DNA of 64,000 nt from Streptomyces sp. NBC_00091 (GCF_026343185.1 NZ_JAPEMA010000001.1:1798001-1862000), one strand, 5' to 3'; shown: positions 15,796-24,817, counted from the first letter of the stretch. The notes: generated by a model from the sequence alone, not told the origin. A program made the numbers and translations.

Positions 15796-18111
15796 TCAGC
15801 CCAACTGCTGGAAGGTCTGGAACGCCGTGTTGCGCAGCTGCGTGCATTCGGGGCCGTCCCACTGGTCGGCGGCGCAGCTGATCATGATGGCGTAACCGTG
15901 CGTGGGATCGGTCTTGAAGCCCCGGTCGAGCACCCGGACCCTGATGCCCTGCTGCTCGCGCTCGAACTCCCAGTCCGCGACGGTCGGGTAGCCCCGGTAG
16001 TCCACCGTGTCGAGGCGGATCTGGCGGTAGCCCTTGCTGCTGCCGGCCACGGCCGGGGCGAGCTGGGCCCAGGCGAGGCGGGCGTCGTTGCCCGGGCTGT
16101 TGGTGTAGTCGACCTGGATCCGCGGGAAGCCGCCGTCGCGGCTGTATATCGCACCGGAGTTGCTGCCCGCGGTGTCGGTCTGGCGGAAGCCCTCGGGCAT
16201 CGCCATCGCGAAGTGGAACCGCAGGTCGGTCACCGTGCCGAACCCGGCCGGGAGCCCGCCGCCGGGGCTCGCCCCCTGGCCCTGGCCCTGCCCCTGGCTC
16301 TGGCCGGGGTCGGCGCCGCCCGGGGTGCCGCTGGGCACGGGCGTGCCGGGGGCGGCGGGCGTGCCGCTCGGGGTCGCGCTCGGCGAGGAACCGGCCGACG
16401 CGGCCGGGCTGTTGCCGGAGGAGGCGCCGGGCGAGGGGCTGCCGGACGCGACCGGACCGGCGCCGCCCTTGCCCTCGTTCTTGCGGCCGCCGGGCTTGTC
16501 GTCGCCGCTGACCATGTACGCGATGAGCGAGCCGACCAACGCCAGGACCACGACCACACCGGCTATCGCGAGCGCGATGGTGCGGCGCGGCACCACGTCG
16601 GTGAGCGAGGCCGCGGCCGGCCCGGGACGGGACGGCGCGGCCTCGGCGGCGGAGGCCGCGGCCGCGTCGGCGGCGGCCGCCTTGCGGGCCGCCTTCAGCG
16701 CGGCGCGGGTCCGCTCGCGCTGCTCGCGCTCACGGCGCTCGCGCTCCTTCTTCGCCGCCTTCTCGGCCGCGGCGTCGGCCTTGCTGAGCGATATCGGCCG
16801 GGTCTCCTCGACCGGCGGGACCGGCTCGGGCTCCGGCTCGGGAGCGGCGACGGGCTCGGGGGCGTTGACCACGGCGGTGAGCATCAACCGCGCGTGGTCG
16901 TCGTCGAGACGCCGGGCCGGGTCCTTGACGAGCAGTCCGTAGATGACCTCGGTCAGCGGGCCGGCGTTCTTCGGCGGGTCCACGGGCTCGGTCATCACCG
17001 CGGTGAGGGTGGCGAGCGCGTTGCCCTTGTCGTACGGGGGCACGCCCTCGACGGCCGCGTACAGCAGCCCGCCCAGGGACCACATGTCGGCGGGCGGACC
17101 GGGCTTCTGGCCGCGGGCGCGCTCGGGGGAGATGTACGAGGGGGCGCCGACGAGCATGCCGGTGGAGGTGATGGAGGGGTCGCCCTCCACCTGCGCGATG
17201 CCGAAGTCGGTCAGGACGACGCGGCCGGAGGCGGCGATGAGCACGTTGGACGGCTTCACGTCGCGGTGCAGGATCCCCTGGCGGTGCGCGGCGCGGAGCA
17301 CGTCGAGCACGGCGAGCCCGACCTCGGCCGCGCGGTGCGGGGTCAGCGGCCCGTTCTCCCGGACGAACTCGGCGAGCGAGGGGCCCTCGATGAGCTCCAT
17401 GACGATCCAGGGCCGGGCGTCCTCGTCTACGACGTCGAAGACGGTGACGGCGCCCTCGCTGCGGATGCGCGCGATGGCCTTGGCCTCGCGGAGGGTCCGG
17501 GTGATGAGGCGGCGCTTCTCGTCCTCGTCGACGCCGCTGCTGAAGCGGAGTTCCTTGACGGCGACCGTCCGCCCGAGGACCTCGTCCTCGGCACGCCAGA
17601 CGGTGCCCATGCCGCCCTTGCCGAGCACCGCTCCCAGCCGGTACCGCCCGGCCAGCAGCCGCCCCTTGTCCTTCGCGGGCGCGTCAGCGCTCGCCGCCCC
17701 GGCCTTGCCGCCGGACGGCTTGGCGGACGCGGCGTCAGCCTCCGGCACCACGGCCGGCTTCACGCCACCGGAACCCGACTTCGCCGCAGGCTCCGCGTCC
17801 TCAGGCTCCGGCTTCGCCATCGCCACGGGCTTCGCGTCCTCGGGCTCCGCTTCGGCCGCCGCAGCCTTCCCGGCGTCAGGACCGGGCTCCGCCACGGGCG
17901 CGGCCCCGTCCGCCTCGTCCGGGCCCGCTTCGGACGGCCCGGGCTCGCCGGACCGCGCCCGGGGCACGGCCGCAGCCACGGGCTTCGCGTCCTCGGGCTC
18001 CGCCTTGGGCGATACCGCCGGAGACGCAGCCTCGCCCTCACCGTCCAGCTTCGCCGCAGGCGGCCCGGCAGGCGCCTCGGCGGGCGACTCGGTGTGCTCC
18101 GGCTTCGACAT
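15796..18111 (-). CDS. membrane Ser/Thr protein kinase with long acidic N-terminal extension
   Basis: The 771-residue protein has an intact kinase domain at about residues 153-415 (LGKGGMGTVWRAEDE, VAVKEL, HRDVKPSNVLI, LTDFGIA, YISPERA). It is preceded by about 150 residues rich in Ala, Glu and Pro with repeats of the type PEDAKPVA. After the kinase comes a charged coiled-coil-like stretch (AEKAAKKERERREREQRERT), a membrane helix (IALAIAGVVVVLALVGSLIAYMV) and an outer domain starting GFGTVTDLRFHFAMAMPEGF. It is probably the first gene of the kinase cluster, with 88 bp to the pseudokinase gene. The N-terminal extension is unusual for PknB-like kinases. Confidence 0.9.
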   Translation of the reverse strand: MSKPEHTESPAEAPAGPPAAKLDGEGEAASPAVSPKAEPEDAKPVAAAVPRARSGEPGPSEAGPDEADGAAPVAEPGPDAGKAAAAEAEPEDAKPVAMAKPEPEDAEPAAKSGSGGVKPAVVPEADAASAKPSGGKAGAASADAPAKDKGRLLAGRYRLGAVLGKGGMGTVWRAEDEVLGRTVAVKELRFSSGVDEDEKRRLITRTLREAKAIARIRSEGAVTVFDVVDEDARPWIVMELIEGPSLAEFVRENGPLTPHRAAEVGLAVLDVLRAAHRQGILHRDVKPSNVLIAASGRVVLTDFGIAQVEGDPSITSTGMLVGAPSYISPERARGQKPGPPADMWSLGGLLYAAVEGVPPYDKGNALATLTAVMTEPVDPPKNAGPLTEVIYGLLVKDPARRLDDDHARLMLTAVVNAPEPVAAPEPEPEPVPPVEETRPISLSKADAAAEKAAKKERERREREQRERTRAALKAARKAAAADAAAASAAEAAPSRPGPAAASLTDVVPRRTIALAIAGVVVVLALVGSLIAYMVSGDDKPGGRKNEGKGGAGPVASGSPSPGASSGNSPAASAGSSPSATPSGTPAAPGTPVPSGTPGGADPGQSQGQGQGQGASPGGGLPAGFGTVTDLRFHFAMAMPEGFRQTDTAGSNSGAIYSRDGGFPRIQVDYTNSPGNDARLAWAQLAPAVAGSSKGYRQIRLDTVDYRGYPTVADWEFEREQQGIRVRVLDRGFKTDPTHGYAIMISCAADQWDGPECTQLRNTAFQTFQQLG

Positions 18112-18440
18112 GCGTCCCCTCTGCGATCGTGCAGCCTGCCCGGCTGCCTCGGCAGCCGCCGGGGGGCACGTTAACCCACCCCGACAGAAACCTCATTGTT
18201 GCTCACTCCGCATCGGACGGGAGCCCCGGGTCCAGCGGTTCCCTCCCTCACTGGGCAACCCCAGGCTGCCCAGCCCTCAGGCCAGAAAAGCGGCTGCCAC
18301 AGAAGTGGTGGGGGTGACCTCTGCCAGGTGCAGGGAGCTTGAGGTTGGGGAGTGCCAGTCAGTACGGCTGTCGGTCACTCGTTCGCGCTAGTTGTCCGAG
18401 TTTCGGGGCGAAGCAGGGCCCAGGCTCCTAGGTTGACTCC
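18112..18440. other. intergenic region between kinase cluster and tnpB
   Basis: This 329-bp region carries the presumed promoter of the kinase cluster on its left. Its right part probably includes the left end of the tnpB element. I could not fix that left end from the sequence alone. No gene is supported. Confidence 0.5.
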
Positions 18441-19643
18441 ATGACGGCATTGGCGGTACTCAGGGAGGCTGGGCACGCCCGGTACACCTTCCGGCTGCGC
18501 GTATCGTCTGCCGCCCGGTCGGCTCTGCTCTCCGAGTGGGACCGGTGTCGGTGGGTGTGGAATCAGTGCGTTGCCGAGTCCAAGGTGGCGTACAAGGCTG
18601 GGGAAAAGTGTGGTCCGGCCGTGCTGTGCAAGAAGCTGACCGACTGGCGTGCAGGGCGTGAGTGGCTGCGCATGGGCGGGAGTGTGCCGCAGCAGCAGGT
18701 CATCCGTGACTTCGCCGCATCGCGGGCCAAGGCGTTAAAGGACATCAAGGCCCGGCTGCCGGTGCGGCGGCGTGCGGGAATGCCCCGGTTCAAGAGGAAG
18801 GAGCTGACGGATCCGACGCTGAACTACACAAAGTGCGGGTTCCGGTTGAGGGATGGCCGTCTCTACCTGGCGGGCGGAATTTCGCTGACGGTGGTGTGGT
18901 CGCGGGAGCTGCCGTGCGCCCCCTCCAGTGTGCGCGTCTACCGTGACAACCTTGGCCACTGGTACGCGTCCTTTGTCGTCCAGGCGCACGTGCAGCCGCT
19001 ACCAGCGACCGGTGCGGCGATCGGTGTCGACTGGGGTGTCAAGGAGACCGCGACCACCACGAGCGACGCTCACGACCTCCCACATCCCGAACATGGGAAG
19101 CAATCGGCCGGGAAACTGGCCGGCTACCAGCGGATGATGGCCCGCCGGAAGCCCAAGCGCGGCCAAGCCTCCTCGACGGGTTACCGGAAGGCGAAACGGC
19201 AGGCCGCCAAGGCCCACAAGAAGACCGCCCGGCAGCGTCAGGACACCGCACGCAAGTGGGCCAAGCAGGTCGTGAGGGACTTCGACCTGCTTGCTGTGGA
19301 GGACTTCCGCCCCAAGTTCCTCGCAAAGTCGACCATGGCGCGCAAGGCGGCCGACGCTGCGATCTCAACTGTCAAACATGAGCTGCTCAACATGGCGCGC
19401 AAACACGGACGCGACCTGCGCCTCGTGGATCCCGCGTACACCACCATGGACTGCGGAAACTGCGGAGCGAGAACCAAGCACGCACTACCGCTGTCGGAAC
19501 GTACCTACACGTGCACCGCATGCGGAGCCGTCTCCCCTAGGGACAAGAACTCCGCGCGCGTGATGCTGGTCCGGGCAGGTCTCAACCCGGCTACCGTTGA
19601 TCGTGGAAGACCTGACGGACCGCCGGTCCACCAGGCAGTGTGA
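18441..19643 (+). CDS. tnpB: TnpB-type RNA-guided nuclease (IS200/IS605 family, OrfB)
   Basis: The 400-residue protein has the full RuvC-like set: Asp in GVDWGVKET, Glu in LLAVEDF, and Asp in SPRDKNSARVM. A zinc finger CGNCG...CTACG lies near residues 334-358. TnpB is the RNA-guided DNA endonuclease ancestral to Cas12 and is encoded by IS605-like elements. Its guide is specified by the element right end. No tnpA transposase is nearby, so the element is either an IS1341-type single-gene element or a remnant. The gene looks intact and is oriented against glpD, whose stop codon it almost touches. Confidence 0.92.
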   Translation: MTALAVLREAGHARYTFRLRVSSAARSALLSEWDRCRWVWNQCVAESKVAYKAGEKCGPAVLCKKLTDWRAGREWLRMGGSVPQQQVIRDFAASRAKALKDIKARLPVRRRAGMPRFKRKELTDPTLNYTKCGFRLRDGRLYLAGGISLTVVWSRELPCAPSSVRVYRDNLGHWYASFVVQAHVQPLPATGAAIGVDWGVKETATTTSDAHDLPHPEHGKQSAGKLAGYQRMMARRKPKRGQASSTGYRKAKRQAAKAHKKTARQRQDTARKWAKQVVRDFDLLAVEDFRPKFLAKSTMARKAADAAISTVKHELLNMARKHGRDLRLVDPAYTTMDCGNCGARTKHALPLSERTYTCTACGAVSPRDKNSARVMLVRAGLNPATVDRGRPDGPPVHQAV

Positions 19644-19679
19644 GGTAGGAATCCCCGCTCACCAAGGGGAGGATGTCAA
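19560..19679 (+). ncRNA. predicted omega RNA (reRNA) scaffold at the tnpB 3' end
   Basis: In known TnpB systems the guide RNA scaffold overlaps the end of tnpB and runs to the element right end, and the guide is the next 15-20 bases of flanking DNA. The hairpin at 19652-19670 fits the scaffold end. The guide would then be AACGGAACGATGTCGG, which is the 3' end of glpD. The 5' limit given is approximate. Confidence 0.4.
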
Positions 19680-21382
19680 AACGGAACGATGTCGGGCGCC
19701 CCCAGCCGGGCCGCGTCCGCCGTCTGGTCGTCCGGCTGGCGTTGCGATTCCCGCTCCGCCTGCACCCGCTTCTCGTAGTGCTCCACTTCCTTCTCGATGT
19801 GCTGCTTGTCCCAGCCCAGTACCGGAGCCATCAGTTCCGCGCACTCGCGCGCCGATCTGGTCCCCCGGTCGAAGGTCTCGATCGAGATCCGGGTCCGCCG
19901 CGTCAGCACGTCGTCCAGGTGCCGGGCCCCCTCGTGGGAGGCCGCGTAGACGATCTCCGCGCGCAGGTAGTCGTCCGCCCCGGACAGCGGTTCCCCCAGT
20001 CCAGGGTCGGCCGCGATCAGGTCGAGCAGTTCCTCCGTCAGCGATCCGTACCGGTTCAACAGGTGTTCCACCCGCACCACATGGAGTCCCGTCCGCGCGG
20101 CGATGCGGGCCCGGCCGTTCCACAGGGCGCGGTAGCCCTCGGCCCCCACCAGCGGCACGTCCTCCGTCACGCACGCCGCGACCCGCTGGTCCAGCCCGTG
20201 CACCGCCTCGTCGACCGCGTCCTTCGCCATGACCCGGTACGTCGTGTACTTGCCGCCCGCCACCACCACCAGACCCGGCACCGGATGGGCCACCGTGTGC
20301 TCGCGCGAGAGCTTGCTCGTCGCGTCCGACTCCCCGGCCAGCAGCGGCCGCAGGCCCGCGTAGACGCCCTGGACGTCGTCCCGCGTCAGCGGTACCGCCA
20401 GTACCGAGTTCACGTGCTCCAGCAGGTAGTCGATGTCCGCGCTCGACGCCGCCGGGTGCGCCTTGTCCAGGTCCCAGTCGGTGTCCGTGGTCCCCACGAT
20501 CCAGTGCCGCCCCCACGGGATCACGAACAGCACCGACTTCTCGGTCCGCAGGATCAGCCCCGTGCTGGAGTGGATCCGGTCCTTCGGGACGACCAGGTGG
20601 ATCCCCTTCGAGGCCCGTACGTGGAACTGCCCGCGCTCCCCGATCAGCGCCTGGGTGTCGTCCGTCCACACCCCGGTGGCGTTCACGACCTGCTTGGCGC
20701 GGATCTCGTACTCTCCCCCGCCCTCCACATCGCGCACCTTCGCCCCGACCACCCGCTCGCCCTCGCGCAGGAAGCCGACCACCCTCGCCCGGTTGGCGCA
20801 GTGCGCCCCGTACACCGCGGCCGTCCGCACCAGCGTGGCGACGTAGCGCGCGTCGTCCATCTGGGCGTCGTAGTACTGCAGGGCGCCCACCAGCGCGTCC
20901 TTGCGCAGCGCCGGCGCGATGCGCAGCGCCCTTCTGCGCGAGAGGTGCCGGTGGGTGGGCAGTCCGCGCCCGTGGCCGCTGGAGACCGACATCGCGTCGT
21001 ACAGGGCCACGCCCGAGCCGGCGTAGAACCGCTCCCAGCCCTTGTGCTGGAGCGGGTACAGGAAGGGCACCGGCTTCACCAGGTGCGGGGCGAGCCGCTC
21101 CAGCAGCAGCCCGCGCTCCTTCAGCGCCTCCCGTACGAGGGCGAAGTCGAGCATCTCCAGGTACCGCAGCCCGCCGTGGATGAGTTTGCTCGAGCGGCTG
21201 GACGTCCCCGACGCCCAGTCACGCGCCTCCACCAGCCCGGTCGAGAGGCCTCTGGTCACCGCGTCGAGCGCGGTGCCCGCGCCGACCACGCCCGCGCCTA
21301 CGACCAGCACGTCCAGTTCCCGCTCGGCCATCCGGGCGAGCGCCTCCGCGCGCTGCGCCGGTCCCAGTGTCGCTGTCCTCAC
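19676..21382 (-). CDS. glpD: glycerol-3-phosphate dehydrogenase (FAD-dependent, aerobic)
   Basis: The 568-residue enzyme oxidises glycerol-3-phosphate to dihydroxyacetone phosphate at the membrane, passing electrons to quinone. It shows the FAD loop VVGAGVVGAGTALDA, the family signature SSRSSKLIHGGLRYLE, GGKYTTYRVMA, and the C-terminal GlpD domain to about residue 530. The start is a GTG. The stop codon TGA (19676-19678) falls at the boundary with the tnpB element, so the last residues (APDIVPF) may differ from the original allele. No glpF or glpK is adjacent. Confidence 0.95.
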   Translation of the reverse strand: MRTATLGPAQRAEALARMAERELDVLVVGAGVVGAGTALDAVTRGLSTGLVEARDWASGTSSRSSKLIHGGLRYLEMLDFALVREALKERGLLLERLAPHLVKPVPFLYPLQHKGWERFYAGSGVALYDAMSVSSGHGRGLPTHRHLSRRRALRIAPALRKDALVGALQYYDAQMDDARYVATLVRTAAVYGAHCANRARVVGFLREGERVVGAKVRDVEGGGEYEIRAKQVVNATGVWTDDTQALIGERGQFHVRASKGIHLVVPKDRIHSSTGLILRTEKSVLFVIPWGRHWIVGTTDTDWDLDKAHPAASSADIDYLLEHVNSVLAVPLTRDDVQGVYAGLRPLLAGESDATSKLSREHTVAHPVPGLVVVAGGKYTTYRVMAKDAVDEAVHGLDQRVAACVTEDVPLVGAEGYRALWNGRARIAARTGLHVVRVEHLLNRYGSLTEELLDLIAADPGLGEPLSGADDYLRAEIVYAASHEGARHLDDVLTRRTRISIETFDRGTRSARECAELMAPVLGWDKQHIEKEVEHYEKRVQAERESQRQPDDQTADAARLGAPDIVPF

Positions 21383-21635
21383 GGCTGCCTCCCGTTGGCG
21401 CGGGCCGTACCCGCTCGATGCGGGTGATCCCGCTCACATCTCCCACTTCAGATTCTGACCGGCCGCACCGACATCAGCCACCGCCTGTGGACAACACAAG
21501 CGCGACCACCACCTCACAATGCGACATATCTGTCATATATACGCCTAGTCTGACATTGCGCCAGCTCCAGTCGTCCACAGGACTTGCGCGCACCGCCCCC
21601 TCATGCATGCCAGGGAAGGGAAGGGACGGCCCCCC
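21383..21635. promoter_or_regulatory. divergent promoter region of glpD and the sugar dehydrogenase homologue
   Basis: This 253-bp gap contains the most AT-rich stretch nearby (21519-21560, CATATCTGTCATATATACG and neighbours). Inside it is an imperfect inverted repeat GACA-TATC-TGTC. It probably holds back-to-back promoters. I could not assign exact -35/-10 elements. Confidence 0.35.
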
Positions 21636-22865
21636 ATGCCCGCAGATCTCGCCGTCATCGGACTCGGCCACCTAGGCCTCCCCCTCGCCCAGGCGGCCGT
21701 CGCCGCCGGAATCGAGACCGTCGGCTACGACAGCGGCCCCGCGACGGACAGCACCCTCACCGCCGCCGAGATCCGCCGGATGTCGGCGGCCGGCTTCCGG
21801 GTCACCACCAACCCCGTCGAGCTCGGCCGGGTCCGCACCGCCGTCATCTGCGCCCCCACCCAGCTCGGCGCCGACCGCGCGCTCGACCTCGACGCCGTCG
21901 GCGAGGCGGGCCGCACCCTCGCGGCCCGGCTGCGCCCGCACACCACCGTGATCCTCGAGTCCGCCGCCCACCCGGGCGTCACCGAGGACTACCTGCGGCC
22001 CATCCTGGAGGAGGGGTCCGGGCTGCGCGCCGGGCGCGACTTCCACCTGGCCTACTCCCCCAGCCGCCTCGACCCCGGCAACCGCACCCACACCATCGCC
22101 AACACCCCCAAGGTGATCGGCGGCCTCACCCCCGCCTGCACCGAGTCGGCGCACGCCTTCTACGCCCGGCTCACCGAGAAGGTCGTCCGCGCCCGCGGCC
22201 TGCGAGAGGCCGAGACGGTCCAGCTCCTCGAGACCAACTACCGGCACGTCAACATCGCCCTGATGAACGAGATGGCCGTCCTCTGCCACGACCTCGGCGT
22301 CGACCTGTGGGACGTCATCCGCTGCGCCGAGACCAAGCCGTACGGGTTCCAGGCCTTCCGCCCCGGCCCCGGCGTCGGCGGCCACGGCGTCCCCCTCGAC
22401 CCCAACTACCTCCCCCACACCACCCGCACCCCCGGCCACCCCCTGCGCATGGTCGGCCTGGCGCAGGAGATCAACAACCGGATGCCGCAGTACGTCATCC
22501 AGCGCTGCGCCACCCTGCTGAACGAGCACGGCAAGTCCGCGCGCGGCGCCCGCGTCCTCCTCCTGGGCGTCACCTACAAGCCCGACCTCGCCGACCAGGA
22601 GGGCTCACCGGCCCGCGAGATCGCCAGCCGGCTCCTCGACCTCGGGGCCCTGATCAGCTACCACGACCCGTACATCGCGGGCTGGCGGGTCCGCGACCAG
22701 CCCGTGCCGCGTGCCGATTCGCTGTACGAGGCCGCCGCGAACGCCGATCTGACGATCCTGCTCCAGCACCACCGCACGTACGACCTCCAGGGCCTGGCGG
22801 TGAAGGCCCAGCTGCTGCTGGACACCCGCGGCGCCAGCCCGGCCGGCGCGGCCCACCGCCTCTGA
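21636..22865 (+). CDS. nucleotide-sugar dehydrogenase homologue lacking catalytic residues
   Basis: The 409-residue protein has the full UDP-glucose/UDP-ManNAc dehydrogenase layout: an N-terminal Rossmann domain (AVIGLGHLGLPLAQA), the helical middle domain and the C-terminal UDP-binding domain (LGVTYKPDLADQEGSPA). The active site is altered. The invariant cysteine of GGHC is Gly251 (GGHGVPLDP), the SPE glutamate is Ser (SPSR), and the lysine and asparagine of the AxxxKxxxN helix read Gln and Thr (AETVQLLET). NAD binding is probably kept and four-electron oxidation is not. The ATG at 21636 follows AAGGGA; an in-frame ATG at 21603 is possible. Confidence 0.85.
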   Translation: MPADLAVIGLGHLGLPLAQAAVAAGIETVGYDSGPATDSTLTAAEIRRMSAAGFRVTTNPVELGRVRTAVICAPTQLGADRALDLDAVGEAGRTLAARLRPHTTVILESAAHPGVTEDYLRPILEEGSGLRAGRDFHLAYSPSRLDPGNRTHTIANTPKVIGGLTPACTESAHAFYARLTEKVVRARGLREAETVQLLETNYRHVNIALMNEMAVLCHDLGVDLWDVIRCAETKPYGFQAFRPGPGVGGHGVPLDPNYLPHTTRTPGHPLRMVGLAQEINNRMPQYVIQRCATLLNEHGKSARGARVLLLGVTYKPDLADQEGSPAREIASRLLDLGALISYHDPYIAGWRVRDQPVPRADSLYEAAANADLTILLQHHRTYDLQGLAVKAQLLLDTRGASPAGAAHRL

Positions 22866-23030
22866 CGCCCCACGGGCCGCCACCCCAGGTCACGACGCGA
22901 TCCCGGTCCGATCACCCGATCGAAATCCCCTCTCGGACGGCGCCGCACCCTGCTAGCCTGCGGCGTCACTTATCTCGCACTTACGCCCCACGGGCACCCG
23001 TGCGCCCGAATCCCTGGGGGGGATTTCCCA

Positions 23031-23504
23031 ATGAGCCAGAACTTCCAGCCGCCCGCGCCCTCGCCGTACACCGAGGCCCCCGCCCCGGCCCCGGCCCGCA
23101 GGGGCAATGTCGGCCTCGGCATCGTGGCCGCCGTCGTGGCGGCCCTGATCGCGGCGGCGGCGTACGGCGGCATCATGAACGCCATCGACCGCGAGGTCGG
23201 CTACGCCGCGGTCGGCGTCGGCCTGCTCGTGGGCCTGGCCGCCGGAAAGATCGGCGGCCGCAACCCGGTCCTGCCCGTGGTCGCCGCCGTGCTCGCGCTC
23301 GGCGCCGTCTACCTCGGGCAGATGTTCTACATCGCGCTCATGACGGCCGAGATCGCCAACGTCGGTGTGGTCGATGTGCTCGACAAGGTCGGCGTCGCGG
23401 GCCTGAACGACGTCTGGAAGAAGGCCACGGACTTCATGTCCTTCGTCTTCTTCGGCATCGGCGCCTTCGTCGCCTTCGGCGCGGCCAAGAAGGCCAGCGA
23501 CTGA
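23031..23504 (+). CDS. small multi-pass membrane protein, function unknown
   Basis: The 157-residue protein has a Pro/Ala-rich cytoplasmic head and four predicted helices (GIVAAVVAALIAAAAYGGIM, AAVGVGLLVGLAAGKIG, VLPVVAAVLALGAVYLGQMF, FMSFVFFGIGAFVAFGAA). I do not recognise a characterised family; similar proteins are common in Streptomyces. The ATG lies about 10 bases after a G-rich ribosome-binding stretch. It ends at a very strong terminator shared with guaB3. Confidence 0.75.
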   Translation: MSQNFQPPAPSPYTEAPAPAPARRGNVGLGIVAAVVAALIAAAAYGGIMNAIDREVGYAAVGVGLLVGLAAGKIGGRNPVLPVVAAVLALGAVYLGQMFYIALMTAEIANVGVVDVLDKVGVAGLNDVWKKATDFMSFVFFGIGAFVAFGAAKKASD

Positions 23505-23514
23505 GCGGGCGCCC

Positions 23515-23568
23515 GCGTACGCCGGAGGGCCGGCACCCCGAGTGGGGTGCCGGCCCTCCGGCGTACGC
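23515..23568. terminator. bidirectional terminator, perfect 25-bp stem
   Basis: Bases 23515-23539 pair exactly with 23544-23568 around the loop GAGT. On the plus strand AATGAAAAAAC follows, so the run of A reads as T on the guaB3 side of the convergent gap. It is one of the strongest hairpins in the window. Confidence 0.85.
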
Positions 23569-23579
23569 AATGAAAAAAC

Positions 23580-24704
23580 TCAGCGGCGGTGCTGCGAGTC
23601 CGCGATCGTGACCTCGACCCGCTGGAACTCCTTGAGCTCGCTGTAGCCGGTGGTGGCCATCGAACGGCGCAGCGCGCCGAAGATGTTCATCGAGCCGTCC
23701 GGGGTGTGCGACGGGCCGGTGAGGATCTCCTCGGTGGTGCCGACCGTGCCGAGGTTCACCTTCTTGCCGCGCGGCACGTCCTCGTGGACGGCCTCCATGC
23801 CCCAGTGGTTGCCCTTGCCCGGCGCGTCGGTGGCGCGGGCCAGCGGGGAGCCCATCATCACGGCGTCCGCGCCGCAGGCCACGGCCTTCGGGATGTCGCC
23901 GGACCAGCCCACGCCGCCGTCGGCGATGACGTGCACGTACCGGCCGCCGGACTCGTCCATGTAGTCGCGGCGGGCCGCGGCCACGTCGGCGACGGCGGTG
24001 GCCATCGGGACCTGGATGCCGAGCACGTTGCGCGTGGTGTGCGCGGCGCCGCCGCCGAAGCCGACCAGGACGCCCGCGGCGCCGGTGCGCATCAGGTGCA
24101 GGGCCGCGGTGTAGGTGGCACAGCCGCCGACGATGACCGGCACGTCGAGCTCGTAGATGAACTGCTTGAGGTTCAGCGGCTCCGCGGCGCCGGAGACGTG
24201 CTCCGCCGACACGGTGGTGCCGCGGATCACGAAGATGTCCACGCCCGCCTCGACGACGGCCTTGGAGAACTCGGCGGTGCGCTGCGGGGACAGCGCGGCG
24301 GCGGTGACGACGCCCGAGTCGCGCACCTCCTTGATGCGCTGCCGGATCAGGTCCGCCTGGATGGGCGCGGAGTAGATCTCCTGGAGACGGCGGGTGGCGG
24401 ACTCCTCGTCCAGCTCCGCGATCTCGTCGAGCAGCGGCTGCGGGTCCTCGTAGCGGGTCCACAGGCCTTCGAGGTTCAGCACGCCGAGGCCGCCGAGCTC
24501 GCCGATGCGGATCGCGGTCTGCGGGGAGACGACCGAGTCCATGGGGGCGGCCAGGAAGGGGAGCTCGAAGCGGTACGCGTCGATCTGCCAGGCGATCGAG
24601 ACCTCCTTCGGGTCCCGGGTACGCCGGCTCGGGACGATGGCGATGTCGTCGAACGCGTACGCCCTGCGGCCGCGCTTGCCGCGCCCGATCTCGATCTCAG
24701 TCAC
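23580..24704 (-). CDS. guaB3: GuaB3-type IMP dehydrogenase-related protein
   Basis: The 374-residue protein is an IMPDH/GMPR-fold barrel without CBS domains, of the GuaB3 class found in actinobacteria and cyanobacteria. It keeps the phosphate-binding region but the catalytic loop SICTT of IMPDH reads AAHTT (GFGGGAAHTTRNVLG), so His occupies the nucleophile position. A cyanobacterial GuaB3 has been reported to reduce XMP to IMP; whether this one does is unknown. The GTG start follows AGGAAAGG. Its position next to guaB, on the same strand, is conserved in actinobacteria and supports a guanine-salvage role. Confidence 0.85.
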   Translation of the reverse strand: MTEIEIGRGKRGRRAYAFDDIAIVPSRRTRDPKEVSIAWQIDAYRFELPFLAAPMDSVVSPQTAIRIGELGGLGVLNLEGLWTRYEDPQPLLDEIAELDEESATRRLQEIYSAPIQADLIRQRIKEVRDSGVVTAAALSPQRTAEFSKAVVEAGVDIFVIRGTTVSAEHVSGAAEPLNLKQFIYELDVPVIVGGCATYTAALHLMRTGAAGVLVGFGGGAAHTTRNVLGIQVPMATAVADVAAARRDYMDESGGRYVHVIADGGVGWSGDIPKAVACGADAVMMGSPLARATDAPGKGNHWGMEAVHEDVPRGKKVNLGTVGTTEEILTGPSHTPDGSMNIFGALRRSMATTGYSELKEFQRVEVTIADSQHRR

Positions 24705-24817
24705 GTGTGGTGGCCTTTCCTCTGGGTCTGCCCGTCCAGTATCCCCGAACCCCGGGCGCCCGCGTTCCGGTGACCGCTGTACGGACGAGCGCGGGCCTTC
24801 ACGGGGGCGGGCACGGC

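Larger units (their letters stand above)
18441..19679 (+). mobile_element. IS605/IS1341-like element carrying tnpB (left end unresolved)
   Basis: The right end appears to be at about 19679. A hairpin (TCCCC 19652-19656 with GGGGA 19666-19670) is followed by GGATGTCAA, and TCAA resembles the right-end cleavage tetranucleotide of ISDra2-like elements. The adjoining sequence is the 3' end of glpD. The start given is that of tnpB, because the true left end somewhere in 18112-18440 could not be determined. Confidence 0.6.

Noticed and set aside
20433..20846. Plus-strand open frames inside glpD
   Set aside because: They are antisense shadows of a well-conserved gene.
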